A DNA stretch of 52,787 nucleotides from Ferruginibacter sp. (GTDB lineage Bacteria; Bacteroidota; Bacteroidia; Chitinophagales; Chitinophagaceae), in the NCBI GenBank assembly GCA_030655145.1, contig JAURWD010000177.1, forward strand, positions 1 through 52,787, written 5' to 3'. The position numbers were made by a program, and so were the translations under genes. This document shows positions 28,291 through 37,504 of the stretch, piece after piece. Below the pieces are notes generated by a model. The model was given only the letters and a program-made list of their open reading frames with translations, did not search any database and was not told the DNA's origin. Position 1 is the stretch's first letter. Each line of letters starts with the position of its first letter.

Positions 28291-28324
28291 AAAAAAATCC
28301 TCATTGCAGTTAGCAATGAGGATT
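28291..28324 (-). terminator. Intrinsic terminator after gmd
   Basis: A 12-base perfect stem AATCCTCATTGC (28296-28307) with GCAATGAGGATT (28313-28324) and a 5-base loop is followed on the minus strand by a T run (28297 down to 28291). It lies 69 bases past the gmd stop and ends the YfhO-GT-GT-gmd transcript. Confidence 0.88.
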
Positions 28325-28392
28325 GATAAATAATTTTTTAAGGACTTCATTCCTCTTATTCAAAAGGATGTATCAAAAACCAGTTCTGTAAA

Positions 28393-29460
28393 TTATCCTG
28401 TTAATTGCAGCGCTTTCAAATCAACCTCCATCATCTCTTTTACCAGCATTGGTAGATCATACTTTGGCTGCCAGCCGAGCTTCGTGTTTGCTTTTGTTGC
28501 ATCACCGATCAACAGGTCAACTTCTGTGGGGCGGAAATAACGTGGGTGGATACCAACCACTTGTTTACCAATGGGAAGTTGATAAGCGGCGTTGGAACAA
28601 CTTTTTACAACAGCTTTTTCATCGATGCCTTCGCCGCTAAATTCTAATTCAACTCCGGCTTCAGCAAAGGACATTTTTACAAAATCTCTTACAGTTGTTG
28701 TAATTCCAGTTGCTAAAACGAAATCTTCCGGAACTTCCTGTTGCATCATCAGCCACATGCCTTCAACATAATCTTTTGCATGACCCCAATCTCTTTTTGC
28801 TTCCAGGTTACCTAAACGTAGTATGTCTTCCTGGCCAGTCACAATCTTTGCCACCGCCATGGTGATCTTCCTGGTAACAAAGGTCTCACCTCTTAACGGA
28901 CTTTCATGGTTGAAAAGAATACCATTTACGGCATACATTTCATAAGCCTCCCGATAGTTTACAGTGATCCAAAATCCATATAATTTAGCAACACCATATG
29001 GAGAGCGGGGATAAAAAGGAGTAGTTTCTTTTTGCGGAACTTCCTGCACCAATCCATATAATTCAGACGTTGACGCCTGGTAAAATTTTGTCTTTTTTTC
29101 GAGGCCCAGGATTCGAATAGCTTCCAGGATACGCAATACCCCGATACCATCAGAGTTGGCAGTGTACTCAGGAGTTTCAAAACTTACCTGCACATGACTC
29201 TGTGCAGCGAGATTATATATTTCATCTGGTTGCGTTTGTTGAATAATCCGCAGCAGGCTTGAGGCATCTGTCAGGTCACCGTAATGGAGTTGAAAGCGAT
29301 CAGAAAGGCTTTTGTCATTAAAAAGATGATCGATCCTGTCGGTGTTGATCAGTGAACTTCTCCGCTTGATGCCATGCACATTGTACCCTTTTTTCAAAAG
29401 GAGTTCCGCTAAATAGGCACCATCCTGTCCCGTGATCCCTGTAATTAAAGCTGTTTTCAT
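28393..29460 (-). CDS. gmd: GDP-mannose 4,6-dehydratase
   Basis: A 355-residue short-chain dehydrogenase/reductase that converts GDP-mannose to GDP-4-keto-6-deoxymannose, the precursor of GDP-fucose, GDP-rhamnose and GDP-perosamine. The nucleotide-binding motif [14 protein letters not shown] (Rossmann GxxGxxG) and GIKRRSS are at the N-terminus; the catalytic region reads STSELYG then [15 protein letters not shown], with the Tyr-xxx-Lys pair. [18 protein letters not shown] is a further Gmd marker. The second enzyme (for example a GDP-fucose synthase) is not in the window. It lies last in an operon with two glycosyltransferases, tying GDP-6-deoxyhexose supply to glycan assembly. Confidence 0.95.
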   Translation of the reverse strand: MKTALITGITGQDGAYLAELLLKKGYNVHGIKRRSSLINTDRIDHLFNDKSLSDRFQLHYGDLTDASSLLRIIQQTQPDEIYNLAAQSHVQVSFETPEYTANSDGIGVLRILEAIRILGLEKKTKFYQASTSELYGLVQEVPQKETTPFYPRSPYGVAKLYGFWITVNYREAYEMYAVNGILFNHESPLRGETFVTRKITMAVAKIVTGQEDILRLGNLEAKRDWGHAKDYVEGMWLMMQQEVPEDFVLATGITTTVRDFVKMSFAEAGVELEFSGEGIDEKAVVKSCSNAAYQLPIGKQVVGIHPRYFRPTEVDLLIGDATKANTKLGWQPKYDLPMLVKEMMEVDLKALQLTG

Positions 29461-29487
29461 TCTTATGGTTTATTATTAATATTTATT

Positions 29488-30336
29488 TCAAAATGCCTTC
29501 ATCCACAGCGCTCCGTACTGTTTTGTATAAAAAATTGCTGCGAAAATATACCATCTGAAGTCAGGATAAAATTTTTTCATGAATTTCGCATGGTTTTTAA
29601 TCGAAGTCAGCGTTGTTCTCTTTAGCTTCTCTTTGCTTGTACTGCCCTTGTGCACATGCATTACTTTCGCTTCCGGCAAAAAGTGAACTTCGTAACCCAG
29701 CCGACCAAATTGCCAGCACCAAAGCACATCTTCACAATACATAAAAAAATCTTCCGCCAGTTTCTGTCCAGGTAACTGGGCTAAAATTTTCCGGGGAAAC
29801 ATCATAAAGGTTCCCCAAACCCAATCTACTTTAGCAAAACGCTGGTGATCAAAATAATGATGCAACATCAGCATTTCCCGCTTTGCTTTCGGCAACAGCC
29901 GGTAAAGCGGAACAAGTTCCAACAGTTCCCACCCAATTGTCCTAAAACGTCGACAATTATACTGGATGCGCCCGTCCGGGTATTCGAGGTGACAAGTGAC
30001 CATTCCGGCTTCAGGATGTTTGACACTATGTTCCAGGCAGATACCAGCCGCATTATTAATCAGTTCAGTATCGCTGTTTAATAGTAAAACGTACTCCCCC
30101 AAAGCATAAGTTATGCCTAAGTTGTTGCCACCGGCAAATCCCGTATTTACTGGGCTTTTTACAAGTTTAATCGTGGGAAACTTATTGGAAAACAGTTGGG
30201 GATCACATTCGCTGGAGGCATTGTCCACCAGGATTATTTCATAATCAACACCTGTTACTTTTTGGAGAACAGACTCAATACACTTACAGGTAAGAATAAA
30301 TGTATTGTAATTAATGATTATGATGGATAACTGCAT
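29488..30336 (-). CDS. GT2 glycosyltransferase, rhamnosyltransferase (WbbL)-like
   Basis: The 282-residue product has the inverting GT-A fold. Motifs seen are LSIIIINYNTFILTCKCIES, IILVDNASSECD, NTGFAGGNNLG, YVLLLNSDTEL (D-x-D-like metal site), VDWVWGTFMMFPR and FMYCEDVLWCWQFGRLGYEV. The NTGFAGGNN and EDV-x-x motifs are typical of bacterial rhamnosyltransferases of the WbbL group. It is paralogous to the next gene upstream (30340-31350); the genes are three bases apart and probably arose by duplication. Linked to gmd, so a 6-deoxyhexose donor is likely, but the substrate is not proven. Not obviously membrane-spanning. Confidence 0.87.
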   Translation of the reverse strand: MQLSIIIINYNTFILTCKCIESVLQKVTGVDYEIILVDNASSECDPQLFSNKFPTIKLVKSPVNTGFAGGNNLGITYALGEYVLLLNSDTELINNAAGICLEHSVKHPEAGMVTCHLEYPDGRIQYNCRRFRTIGWELLELVPLYRLLPKAKREMLMLHHYFDHQRFAKVDWVWGTFMMFPRKILAQLPGQKLAEDFFMYCEDVLWCWQFGRLGYEVHFLPEAKVMHVHKGSTSKEKLKRTTLTSIKNHAKFMKKFYPDFRWYIFAAIFYTKQYGALWMKAF

Positions 30337-30339
30337 GTG

Positions 30340-31350
30340 TCAGGCCACTTTATAAAAATATGGTTTGTTAACTAGTATTTTCACAAAGTACCGTAGTAGC
30401 ACGCCCATGTTCACAGCGTAATTAACGGCATTTTGCCAGCTATATTTTGTCTTGTTGCCATTTAATATTTTGTCAAATATCAAGCAGGTGTAAAAAATCG
30501 GCACTTCCAGTAAATATGTTCCTATAATAACGAGATACCATCCAATTCCAAATTGCTTGCGGATGCGAACCATGGTCGAGACAATGATCTGTCTTCCTTT
30601 TTTGTTCCAAAGATTTTTCCCGTTTTCATTCTCGGCAGTTTCATAATAGTCACCGCTGGTTCCACCACCAATATGTCTTACTTGGGGTTCCGCGAATAAT
30701 AACAAATCGCCCTGTTTGCGGAGGCGGGCGCACCATTCGATCTCTTCAGCGTACATAAAAAAATCAGGGTCGAGTAGCCCGGTCTGTGATAGGATATTTT
30801 TCCTTACCAGGATATAGGCGCCGACCAACCAGTCAACACTGAGGGTATGCGTTACCGTTTGAACACTTGGAATGGTTGCTTTGAAGCGATAGCCAAGATA
30901 GCGTATGAAGCGGCCGAGATAGGGCAGGGGCAACAGCGTATTCATTCCGCCGCGGATGAAATGCGCCCCGGAAATTTGCGTACTTCCATCGGTATTTAGT
31001 AATTGAACTCCACAACCGACCGCTCTAGGATATTTTTTTAGGAGAAACAGGCTTTGTTCAATGGCGCGGTTGAGTACAATTGTATCAGCATTTAACAGGA
31101 GAATAAAATCGCCGGTTGATTTTTCAATCCCTGCATTGTTGGCGCGGGCAAACCCGCTGTTATAGCCCATTTGCAGCCACGTTATTGCAGGGAAGGCTGT
31201 GGTAATGATCTCTTCGCTTTCATCCTTTGAGTCGTTGTCAACAACTATTATCTCAAAAGAAATCAACTTGGTTTCTGCATAGATGCTACGAATGCAGTCA
31301 AGCACTAAACCAGGTGATTTGTAATTGACAACAATAATTGAAAGATCCAT
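30340..31350 (-). CDS. GT2 glycosyltransferase, rhamnosyltransferase (WbbL)-like
   Basis: A 336-residue paralogue of the downstream glycosyltransferase, with DLSIIVVNYKSPGLVLDCIR, EIIVVDNDSKDESE, NSGFARANNAGIE, FILLLNADTIVL, VDWLVGAYILVR and FFMYAEEIEWCARLRKQGD. It has an extended C-terminal part (about residues 245-336) with hydrophobic segments, unlike its neighbour. It sits between YfhO (86 bases upstream) and the second glycosyltransferase (three bases downstream), within a probable operon for surface polysaccharide synthesis. Exact linkage and sugar cannot be told from sequence. Confidence 0.87.
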   Translation of the reverse strand: MDLSIIVVNYKSPGLVLDCIRSIYAETKLISFEIIVVDNDSKDESEEIITTAFPAITWLQMGYNSGFARANNAGIEKSTGDFILLLNADTIVLNRAIEQSLFLLKKYPRAVGCGVQLLNTDGSTQISGAHFIRGGMNTLLPLPYLGRFIRYLGYRFKATIPSVQTVTHTLSVDWLVGAYILVRKNILSQTGLLDPDFFMYAEEIEWCARLRKQGDLLLFAEPQVRHIGGGTSGDYYETAENENGKNLWNKKGRQIIVSTMVRIRKQFGIGWYLVIIGTYLLEVPIFYTCLIFDKILNGNKTKYSWQNAVNYAVNMGVLLRYFVKILVNKPYFYKVA

Positions 31351-31436
31351 TCACGTTTTTTTAATCAACCTGCACATACCTCACTCGCCTTATCCAGCCG
31401 AAATAGTTATTGATTTATTAGCTCCATGGCAGCCTA

Positions 31437-33956
31437 CTAACTGGAGGTATTCTTTCTTTTTCGAAATAAGAGAAAGGCGCACACCAGCAAAGCGATGATT
31501 GAAAGAGAACCAGAGACCAGGCTGATCATATTGCCAGTTGTATAGGAAGCGGGTGCAAAAACAAACCTGATGGTATGGTCACCTGCCGGGATGCTAAGAC
31601 CACGCAGCGCATAGTTCACCTTAACAATACTGGCTGGCTGGCCGTCAATTTCGGCCGTCCAGCCATTTGGATAATATACCTCGCTAAACACAGCGAATTG
31701 GTTAGTCCTGCTACTGCTGCGGTAGGTGATTTCATCATTCAAATTTTTGACTAAACTTATTGTACCTGCACTGTCAAATTGTGGAGCCACGGTAATTTTA
31801 GATTGTTCCCTTTTATCCGCGACAGCTGTATCTTTTGACTTGAGGCTATCCAGGGCCACCATTTCTTCATCGGCATTGTTTACATACCTGATCGCTTTTA
31901 CAAACCATACCGGCCCGTTCGCCATTGGGTTTACCTGGGCCATTGGCTGGTTGCCTTGCCCTGGTGTAATGAAATATTTTGTATTCAACATATTGAAGAC
32001 TTCCATATTTCCTTTGCTTAATTGCCTTTCGATAAGATCGTTGTAAAGACCAAGTTTGGCCGGGCTGTAACCTCCAACTGAATTGTGAAAATAGGATGCC
32101 CGTGAATCCTGGAATGGATCACCGCCTGCCTGGTCGAAGACCCTGAAATAACCGGTGTCTTGTTTTATTTGCTGATCAGCGGCATTCGGTGTAAAGCCGC
32201 TCAGGTAATCTTCTGGTGTAGCATATTTTTCTTTGTTCAGGTAACGATTTGAAACAGTGATGAGGTCGATAAAAGAAATAAGTGCCAATGCACCCAACGC
32301 GATGGCTGGACTTATTTTTTTCTGGCTACCAAACCAAACGATGCCTGCTCCTAATCCAAAGAAGATCACAAGTCGCAACAGGTCATTTCCAAAAAGGCGT
32401 TTACGATCTTCTACGAGAGCGGTATTAAAAGAAGATGATAGCGTATTGGCCTGGTTCGTTATTTCGGCTGTGGGCGCTTTACCCTGGCTCATGGACTGAG
32501 CGAGTTGCTCCGTGATCATCTGCCGGTTTTGTCTGGTTTTTTCATTGCTGAAAGAAGACGTGAAGTAAACGCCGATCAACAAAGCGAGCACAACACCTGC
32601 GGCAGCAGCACTGTACTTTAATTTTTTGAGAAGTACATCTTTAGCAAGTGTACCATAGAAAATTTGTTGTAGGCAAAGCGTCGCCATCAGGGCGAATGTA
32701 AATTGTGGTAACACCAGTGCCATGGAGGGTGCCCGGAATTTATTGAGGGCTGGCAGGTGATCGAACAGGAAATAGTTTAAACCAAAATTGCTTCCCCATG
32801 ATAAAATTATTCCGATGATGGTTCCCGGTATCAGCCAGCAGAGATATTTTCCGGGAATCAAAAACATGCCGGCTATTACGAGCAGGCAAATGATAGCACC
32901 CAGGTAAACTGGGCCGGCTGTGTTTGGTTGGTCTCCCCAATAAGGTGACATGAAACGATAAAAGTAGTTGATGCCTTCATTCGGTAAGCCCGACTCCTGT
33001 AATGCTGCAACCACTTTGCTGTCCTCACCAAACTCTGAGGGGTCATTGCTGCTGCCTGCGAAATTTGGCAGGATAAAAGTCATCGTCTCTGCCTTACCGT
33101 AACTCCACTGAAATGCATAATCTTTTTTCAAACCACCTTCCGAAAGATTATCTTTTTTTACGCCTTCCTTTAATTCACTCCGTCCACCCCGCATGGTTTC
33201 TTTCGCATACTCTGTTGTCGGTAGCAGGATGATGGCAAAGGAACCAGCGCTTAAAGCAACTGCTACCAGTGCCAATGCAGCCGCGGTAGTAAAATGTTTG
33301 AAGTCTTTCGTGCGGATCGTTTGGACGAGGAAAGTAATTCCCAGGCAAACGAATAACAACATAAAGTAGTAAACGACCTGGACGTGGTTTTGCAAAAAGA
33401 ATAAGGTGCACGAAACAAGGGTAACAGCAAATCCCCAAATGTACTTGCGTTGGATCAGGAGGACAAGCCCGGCTAATACCAGCGGCGCATATCCCATTGC
33501 CGCGAATTTAGTAACATGACCGACTGCGGTGATGATCGCGTTGTAAGAGGCAAAGCCATAGGCAAGTGAGCCCAGCACACCAATAACCGGTTTCAATTTT
33601 AAGACCTGGGTGAGAATATAGAAGCAGACACAGGATAAAAAGAAGAGACTGGCAGGAGAGGGTAGAAACAACGTAAACACCTTGTGAAGCCCAAGTAGTC
33701 CAATATTTAATTTTGGTCCGAACAAGATCTGGAAGGTGGGCATGCCTCCGAACATGCTGTTTGTCCAAAGCGGGTAGGTGCCGTATTTTTCAAAAAATTC
33801 GACGGACTGTTGTGTCATTCCCCGGGTTCCCAGCATATCATGCTGGCTAACCACCAAACCCTGGAATACAGGTAAACAATAAACGACAGATATGATCAAG
33901 AAAAGCCCAATAGCGATCGCATGCGGTAGGATCTTGTTGAAATTAATATTCTTCAT
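31437..33956 (-). CDS. YfhO-family polytopic membrane protein
   Basis: From the ATG at 33956 the product has 839 residues. There are many hydrophobic stretches, about a dozen between residues 10 and 600, then a soluble C-terminal part with YVNNADEEMVALDSLK and AVFSEVYYPNGWTAEIDGQP, and a final membrane helix. The PNGWTAxxDG-x-P segment is characteristic of YfhO proteins. YfhO is implicated in glycosylation of cell-wall or surface polymers (inferred for the family from Firmicutes work), possibly as a GT-C-like enzyme. First gene of the operon with two glycosyltransferases and gmd. The frame extends to 34007, but MKNINFNK is the better start. Confidence 0.86.
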   Translation of the reverse strand: MKNINFNKILPHAIAIGLFLIISVVYCLPVFQGLVVSQHDMLGTRGMTQQSVEFFEKYGTYPLWTNSMFGGMPTFQILFGPKLNIGLLGLHKVFTLFLPSPASLFFLSCVCFYILTQVLKLKPVIGVLGSLAYGFASYNAIITAVGHVTKFAAMGYAPLVLAGLVLLIQRKYIWGFAVTLVSCTLFFLQNHVQVVYYFMLLFVCLGITFLVQTIRTKDFKHFTTAAALALVAVALSAGSFAIILLPTTEYAKETMRGGRSELKEGVKKDNLSEGGLKKDYAFQWSYGKAETMTFILPNFAGSSNDPSEFGEDSKVVAALQESGLPNEGINYFYRFMSPYWGDQPNTAGPVYLGAIICLLVIAGMFLIPGKYLCWLIPGTIIGIILSWGSNFGLNYFLFDHLPALNKFRAPSMALVLPQFTFALMATLCLQQIFYGTLAKDVLLKKLKYSAAAAGVVLALLIGVYFTSSFSNEKTRQNRQMITEQLAQSMSQGKAPTAEITNQANTLSSSFNTALVEDRKRLFGNDLLRLVIFFGLGAGIVWFGSQKKISPAIALGALALISFIDLITVSNRYLNKEKYATPEDYLSGFTPNAADQQIKQDTGYFRVFDQAGGDPFQDSRASYFHNSVGGYSPAKLGLYNDLIERQLSKGNMEVFNMLNTKYFITPGQGNQPMAQVNPMANGPVWFVKAIRYVNNADEEMVALDSLKSKDTAVADKREQSKITVAPQFDSAGTISLVKNLNDEITYRSSSRTNQFAVFSEVYYPNGWTAEIDGQPASIVKVNYALRGLSIPAGDHTIRFVFAPASYTTGNMISLVSGSLSIIALLVCAFLLFRKRKNTSS

Positions 33957-34005
33957 GCAAGGTTTTAAAAATATGAAGCGGCAAATTAACTCAAATAATC
34001 TAAGC

Positions 34006-34035
34006 AAAAAAGCAGCACTGGATAGTACTGCTTTT
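34006..34035 (-). terminator. Intrinsic terminator after the outer-membrane barrel gene
   Basis: AAAAGCAG and CTGCTTTT pair around ACT/AGT with a C/A mismatch; the minus strand then runs into six T residues (34011 to 34006). It lies about 80 bases beyond the stop at 34115 and overlaps the upstream region of yfhO. Confidence 0.75.
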
Positions 34036-34114
34036 GCTTTAAGTTGAAAATGAAATTATAAAACAGGGCATTCAAAACACGAACTGTTGATTGTGTCTTG
34101 CAAATGCTTACCGG

Positions 34115-36763
34115 CTATTGACCACCCTGCATGCCTTCCATGCTATCCTGGCCGCCTTTCATGTTTTTACGTTTTAAGAGTGAAACGTCAAACTTCCCGA
34201 AACGCCAGTTGAAATTCAAACGCAGTACCTGCGGATCACGGCGTCTTTCAGTTTCCTGGTAGAAATAAATGGATTCGGTTACCGTACTGTTCAACCGCGT
34301 ACGGAAAACATCGCTCATCTGCAGTGTAAGTGAGGCCGTGTTGTTCTTTAAGAAATCTTTCCGAATTGCAATGTCAACACCGTAGAAAGGACGAATGTAT
34401 CCTTGCGCAGACGGAATGTTGCCGCCTCCAAACATACCACCACCAGGACCGCCACGACCACCACCACCGCCGCCAGGTGTTACCAAGGTTTTTGCCTGGT
34501 AGTCACCACTCAACTGGATCGAATAATTTTTAGGGAGTTTAAAACTGTTGTTCATTTTAATGAACCAGCTTACCTGGTCGTTGTCCATGCTTCCCGGAAG
34601 GTTGCCAGCTTTTACAACGGCGTTGAATAAGTTGAAACTAGTATTAAGGTCCCACCATTTTGTTAGTTTATTCCTGCCGGTGAGTTCGATTCCATAAGTA
34701 TAGCTCTGTGAAGCATTCGCATAGGTCGTAAACAGGATAGAGTCTGGCTTGCTGCCAACATTCGGATTTTTTTCAGGATACTGATACCGGGTGATCAGGT
34801 CATCGGTATGTTTAAAGTATAAGGTCGACAGGATGTTGTGATTCTTATGCAATTGATTCTGGTACGACAATTCAAACAAATTCGTGAATTCCGGCACCAG
34901 GTCTGGATTACCGATACTTAGATTAAGAGAATCTGAAAAATCGATGAACGGGATCAATTGAAAGAAGTTTGGTCGATTGATCTTGCGGGAATAATTGAAT
35001 TGCAGGTCTTGCTTTTCGGTTAGTTTGTAAGTAGCGAAGGCACTGGGAAACAGGCTGAAAGGAAATTCATTCGAGAATTCCTGTCCTCGTGAAACGAGCG
35101 TACCATCATACTTTGAACTTTCGATCCTCAGTCCAACCTGGTAACTAAACTTCTTTATCTGCTGCGAAAAAATACCGTAAGCGGCGAGTACGCGATCCTG
35201 GAACTGGTAATTGTTATTCAGCGCTGTGAGCGAAGAATCTTTACCGGTGGCCGGATTGCGTAAAAAGTTGTTGTTGAAACTGTTGAAATCCCTGATGGCG
35301 ATACGGGCACCCATCTCAACCTTCATGGTGCCGTTGATGGGATTCGTGTAGTCTGTTTGGGCAGTGAAAAATTTCGTGGTGCCATTGCCGAAGGAACTTT
35401 GAAAAAGCAACGGGGTTTTCGGGGTGCTGTTCGAATTGAAATATTGGCTGCTAAAGAGATTGTTGTTATCGTTTTTGCTCAGGTTGTAATTAAGGTCAGC
35501 CGTGATTTCTTTATTCGCTTTGGCAAAATTATGTTTGAAGCTTAGCGTACCACCATAATTTTTGAAACGGAATTCACTATTGTTATTCCGTTTTCCATAA
35601 TCAGAAACAGTGCCGGTAGAATAGATAGTATCACGGGTGATGTCCATCATGTCGGTATTCTTAAATTCTCCGCGGGCATGGCTTCCGGCAATACTTATGG
35701 TGTTACGGTTGTCAATAAAATAGTCAAAGCCCATCCTGGCAAAGCCAAAGAAACCTTTGCCGATCGGGCCATTTCGCTGAGAAAGTTTAGCGACCGTACC
35801 ACTATAAAAATCAGTACGATCAGTAGTCGCATTGGAAATGCTTTTTCTAAAACCTACCTGGGTGTTGGCAAAGAAGTTAATTTTTTGCTGTTTTATATTC
35901 AAATCACCACCAAAGCCCGGGCGTCCGCGACTGTCGATACTTGCCCGTACACTTCCATTATATCCCGCCTTGCGGTTTTTCTTCAAAACAATATTAAGGA
36001 TACCTGCACCACCGCCGGAAGCATCAAACTTAGCAGATGGGTTGGTAATGATTTCTACCGTAGCGATCGCATCGGCAGGAATTTGCTCCAGTGTCATCGT
36101 GGTTGGACGGCCATCTACAAATATTTGGGGAGGAGCATTGCGCAAACTTACATTGCCATCAATGTCCACATTTACACCCGGTACATTTTTCATTACGTCG
36201 ATCCCTGTTCCGCCGGCACTGGTTAGGTTTTTTTCAACGTTGAATATTTTACGGTCAATGCTCATGGTAAGCAACGGTTTGTCTGCCGTTACGGTAACAC
36301 CTTCGAGTTGCAAGGCATCGGCTTCCATTTTGATGTTTCCTAAGTCCTTGTCAACGGCACTCATCATGTTGCTCATATCGCCCGGCTTGCCGCCGCCCGG
36401 GTTCATCTGGAACGCTGCTTTTTGATCGATCGACTTATACCCAATTGCCGTGATCACTAATTTGTATTGCGCCATTACGGGGAGGTTTTCCAGGCTGAAC
36501 TCACCTTTTTTAGTTGTGAGCATACCAGAGACGATTACGTCTGCCCGCTTTTTTGTAGTGGTATCTAACTTATTCTGGATCAGTTGGACTGAGGCTGCTT
36601 CAATGGGCCGGTTGGTGGAGGCGTCGATCACTTTGCCGTAAAAGTGGCCCACATTCATGGCCTGTCCACCTCCAGGTCTTCCACCGCCAGGCATCTGGGC
36701 CTTAAGTGAAAGGGTAGGAATTAAAAAAATTAAGCAGGCCAGGTAAAAGGAAAACTGTTTCAT
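34115..36763 (-). CDS. Outer-membrane beta-barrel protein (TonB-dependent-receptor-like) with CarboxypepD_reg-like N-terminus
   Basis: The 882-residue product has a signal peptide, then a carboxypeptidase-regulatory-like domain (VGHFYGKVIDASTNRPIEAA, about residues 38-125), a plug domain (GGTGIDVMKNVPGVNVDIDG, LRNAPPQIFVDGRPTT, about 180-260) and a long beta-barrel, ending in FNWRFGKFDVSLLK. Gly/Pro-rich stretches occur near the start (MPGGGRPGGGQ) and near residue 770 (TPGGGGGGRGGPGGGMFGGG). This is the family-14 type barrel (outer membrane beta-barrel family protein), less typical than SusC. The substrate is unknown. It has a clear terminator, and no candidate promoter box was found. Confidence 0.86.
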   Translation of the reverse strand: MKQFSFYLACLIFLIPTLSLKAQMPGGGRPGGGQAMNVGHFYGKVIDASTNRPIEAASVQLIQNKLDTTTKKRADVIVSGMLTTKKGEFSLENLPVMAQYKLVITAIGYKSIDQKAAFQMNPGGGKPGDMSNMMSAVDKDLGNIKMEADALQLEGVTVTADKPLLTMSIDRKIFNVEKNLTSAGGTGIDVMKNVPGVNVDIDGNVSLRNAPPQIFVDGRPTTMTLEQIPADAIATVEIITNPSAKFDASGGGAGILNIVLKKNRKAGYNGSVRASIDSRGRPGFGGDLNIKQQKINFFANTQVGFRKSISNATTDRTDFYSGTVAKLSQRNGPIGKGFFGFARMGFDYFIDNRNTISIAGSHARGEFKNTDMMDITRDTIYSTGTVSDYGKRNNNSEFRFKNYGGTLSFKHNFAKANKEITADLNYNLSKNDNNNLFSSQYFNSNSTPKTPLLFQSSFGNGTTKFFTAQTDYTNPINGTMKVEMGARIAIRDFNSFNNNFLRNPATGKDSSLTALNNNYQFQDRVLAAYGIFSQQIKKFSYQVGLRIESSKYDGTLVSRGQEFSNEFPFSLFPSAFATYKLTEKQDLQFNYSRKINRPNFFQLIPFIDFSDSLNLSIGNPDLVPEFTNLFELSYQNQLHKNHNILSTLYFKHTDDLITRYQYPEKNPNVGSKPDSILFTTYANASQSYTYGIELTGRNKLTKWWDLNTSFNLFNAVVKAGNLPGSMDNDQVSWFIKMNNSFKLPKNYSIQLSGDYQAKTLVTPGGGGGGRGGPGGGMFGGGNIPSAQGYIRPFYGVDIAIRKDFLKNNTASLTLQMSDVFRTRLNSTVTESIYFYQETERRRDPQVLRLNFNWRFGKFDVSLLKRKNMKGGQDSMEGMQGGQ

Positions 36764-37138
36764 TTAGAAGATTTGTATGTTGATAATTCTGGTATTAAAA
36801 ATAAAGGTCCACGATTATTGCTGATGAACAGCGGTGAACGATGATGGACGGTGTTTTTCGAGGAAGAAAATCTATCCTGGCTCTTTGTCTGAACGTCTTT
36901 GAAAACCTTGTGCTGCAGAGCGTTGTTAAAATTTCTCCATCGTCCACGCACATAGACGACAGATTTTATATAAACCAGCGCAATCCACCAAAAATTTTTA
37001 TAAGTTTTTTAGCCAGGCTAAACTTTGCTTTGAAACATCAAGATGGAAGAGTTGAGATTTTGAAACCGGAACGATTGTTCTAAGGATGTCCGCTTAAGCA
37101 GATCGGCAAAGAAATATCCAGAAACTTTTGACTGTAAT
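36764..37138. other. Non-coding gap between the barrel gene and tRNA-His promoter
   Basis: About 375 bases without a gene. One 80-codon plus-strand frame at 36841-37083 lacks any recognisable feature and overlaps a short minus-strand frame, so I consider both chance. No terminator or conserved hairpin was recognised. Confidence 0.6.
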
Positions 37139-37169
37139 TTTGAAACAGACCTGTTTTTCGCTATTTTTG
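37139..37169 (+). promoter_or_regulatory. Promoter of tRNA-His
   Basis: TTTG at 37139-37142, a 19-base spacer and TATTTTTG at 37162-37169 fit the Bacteroidota consensus. Initiation would be about 8 bases before the mature 5' end of the tRNA. This is the best promoter in the window because both boxes match exactly and the target RNA is defined. Confidence 0.7.
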
Positions 37170-37183
37170 CCCTCCAGAAAAAC

Positions 37184-37258
37184 GGTAGTCGTAGCTCAGT
37201 TGGTTAGAGCATCAGATTGTGATTCTGAGGGTCGGGGGTTCGAGCCCCCTCGATTACC
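37184..37258 (+). tRNA. tRNA-His (GTG anticodon)
   Basis: The cloverleaf can be folded by eye: seven-base acceptor stem GTAGTCG with CGATTAC (one G-T pair), the D arm GCTC/GAGC, the anticodon stem TCAGA/TCTGA with loop TTGTGAT (anticodon GTG), and the T arm GGGGG TTCGAGC CCCCT. An extra G at position -1 (37184) faces C73 (37258), as is characteristic of tRNA-His. The final CCA is not encoded in full (only CA after C73), so it would be added by CCA-adding enzyme. A clear promoter and terminator flank it, and it stands alone. Confidence 0.95.
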
Positions 37259-37259
37259 C

Positions 37260-37288
37260 AAAAAGTCCTGCAAATTGCGGGACTTTTT
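37260..37288 (+). terminator. Intrinsic terminator after tRNA-His
   Basis: GTCCTGCAA (37265-37273) pairs with TTGCGGGAC (37275-37283), with one G-T pair, extended by A/T runs. It starts just after the tRNA end, so it terminates the tRNA transcript. Confidence 0.88.
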
Positions 37289-37504
37289 CGTTTCCACCAT
37301 TTTCTTCACGTTGAGGCAAGCCTCAATTTATTTGGCACCTTCATTGCATCCCACTATGGGCAACATTCAAATTGTTCATCAAAATTCCCTGGAAACCACC
37401 TATCATATTTTATGAAAACATTAGACGTTATGGAGTTGTTTACCCAATAATACACATCGATTTTCCGTTAATTTTACTTTATGCTAAATTTTAAGCAAAT
37501 AATT

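Noticed and set aside
36841-37083. An 80-codon plus-strand frame between the barrel gene and tRNA-His
   Set aside because: No family features, overlaps another short frame on the other strand, and lies in a plain intergenic region.
37128-37415. A 95-codon frame across tRNA-His
   Set aside because: It runs through a clear tRNA and its terminator, so it is a by-product of the RNA gene.
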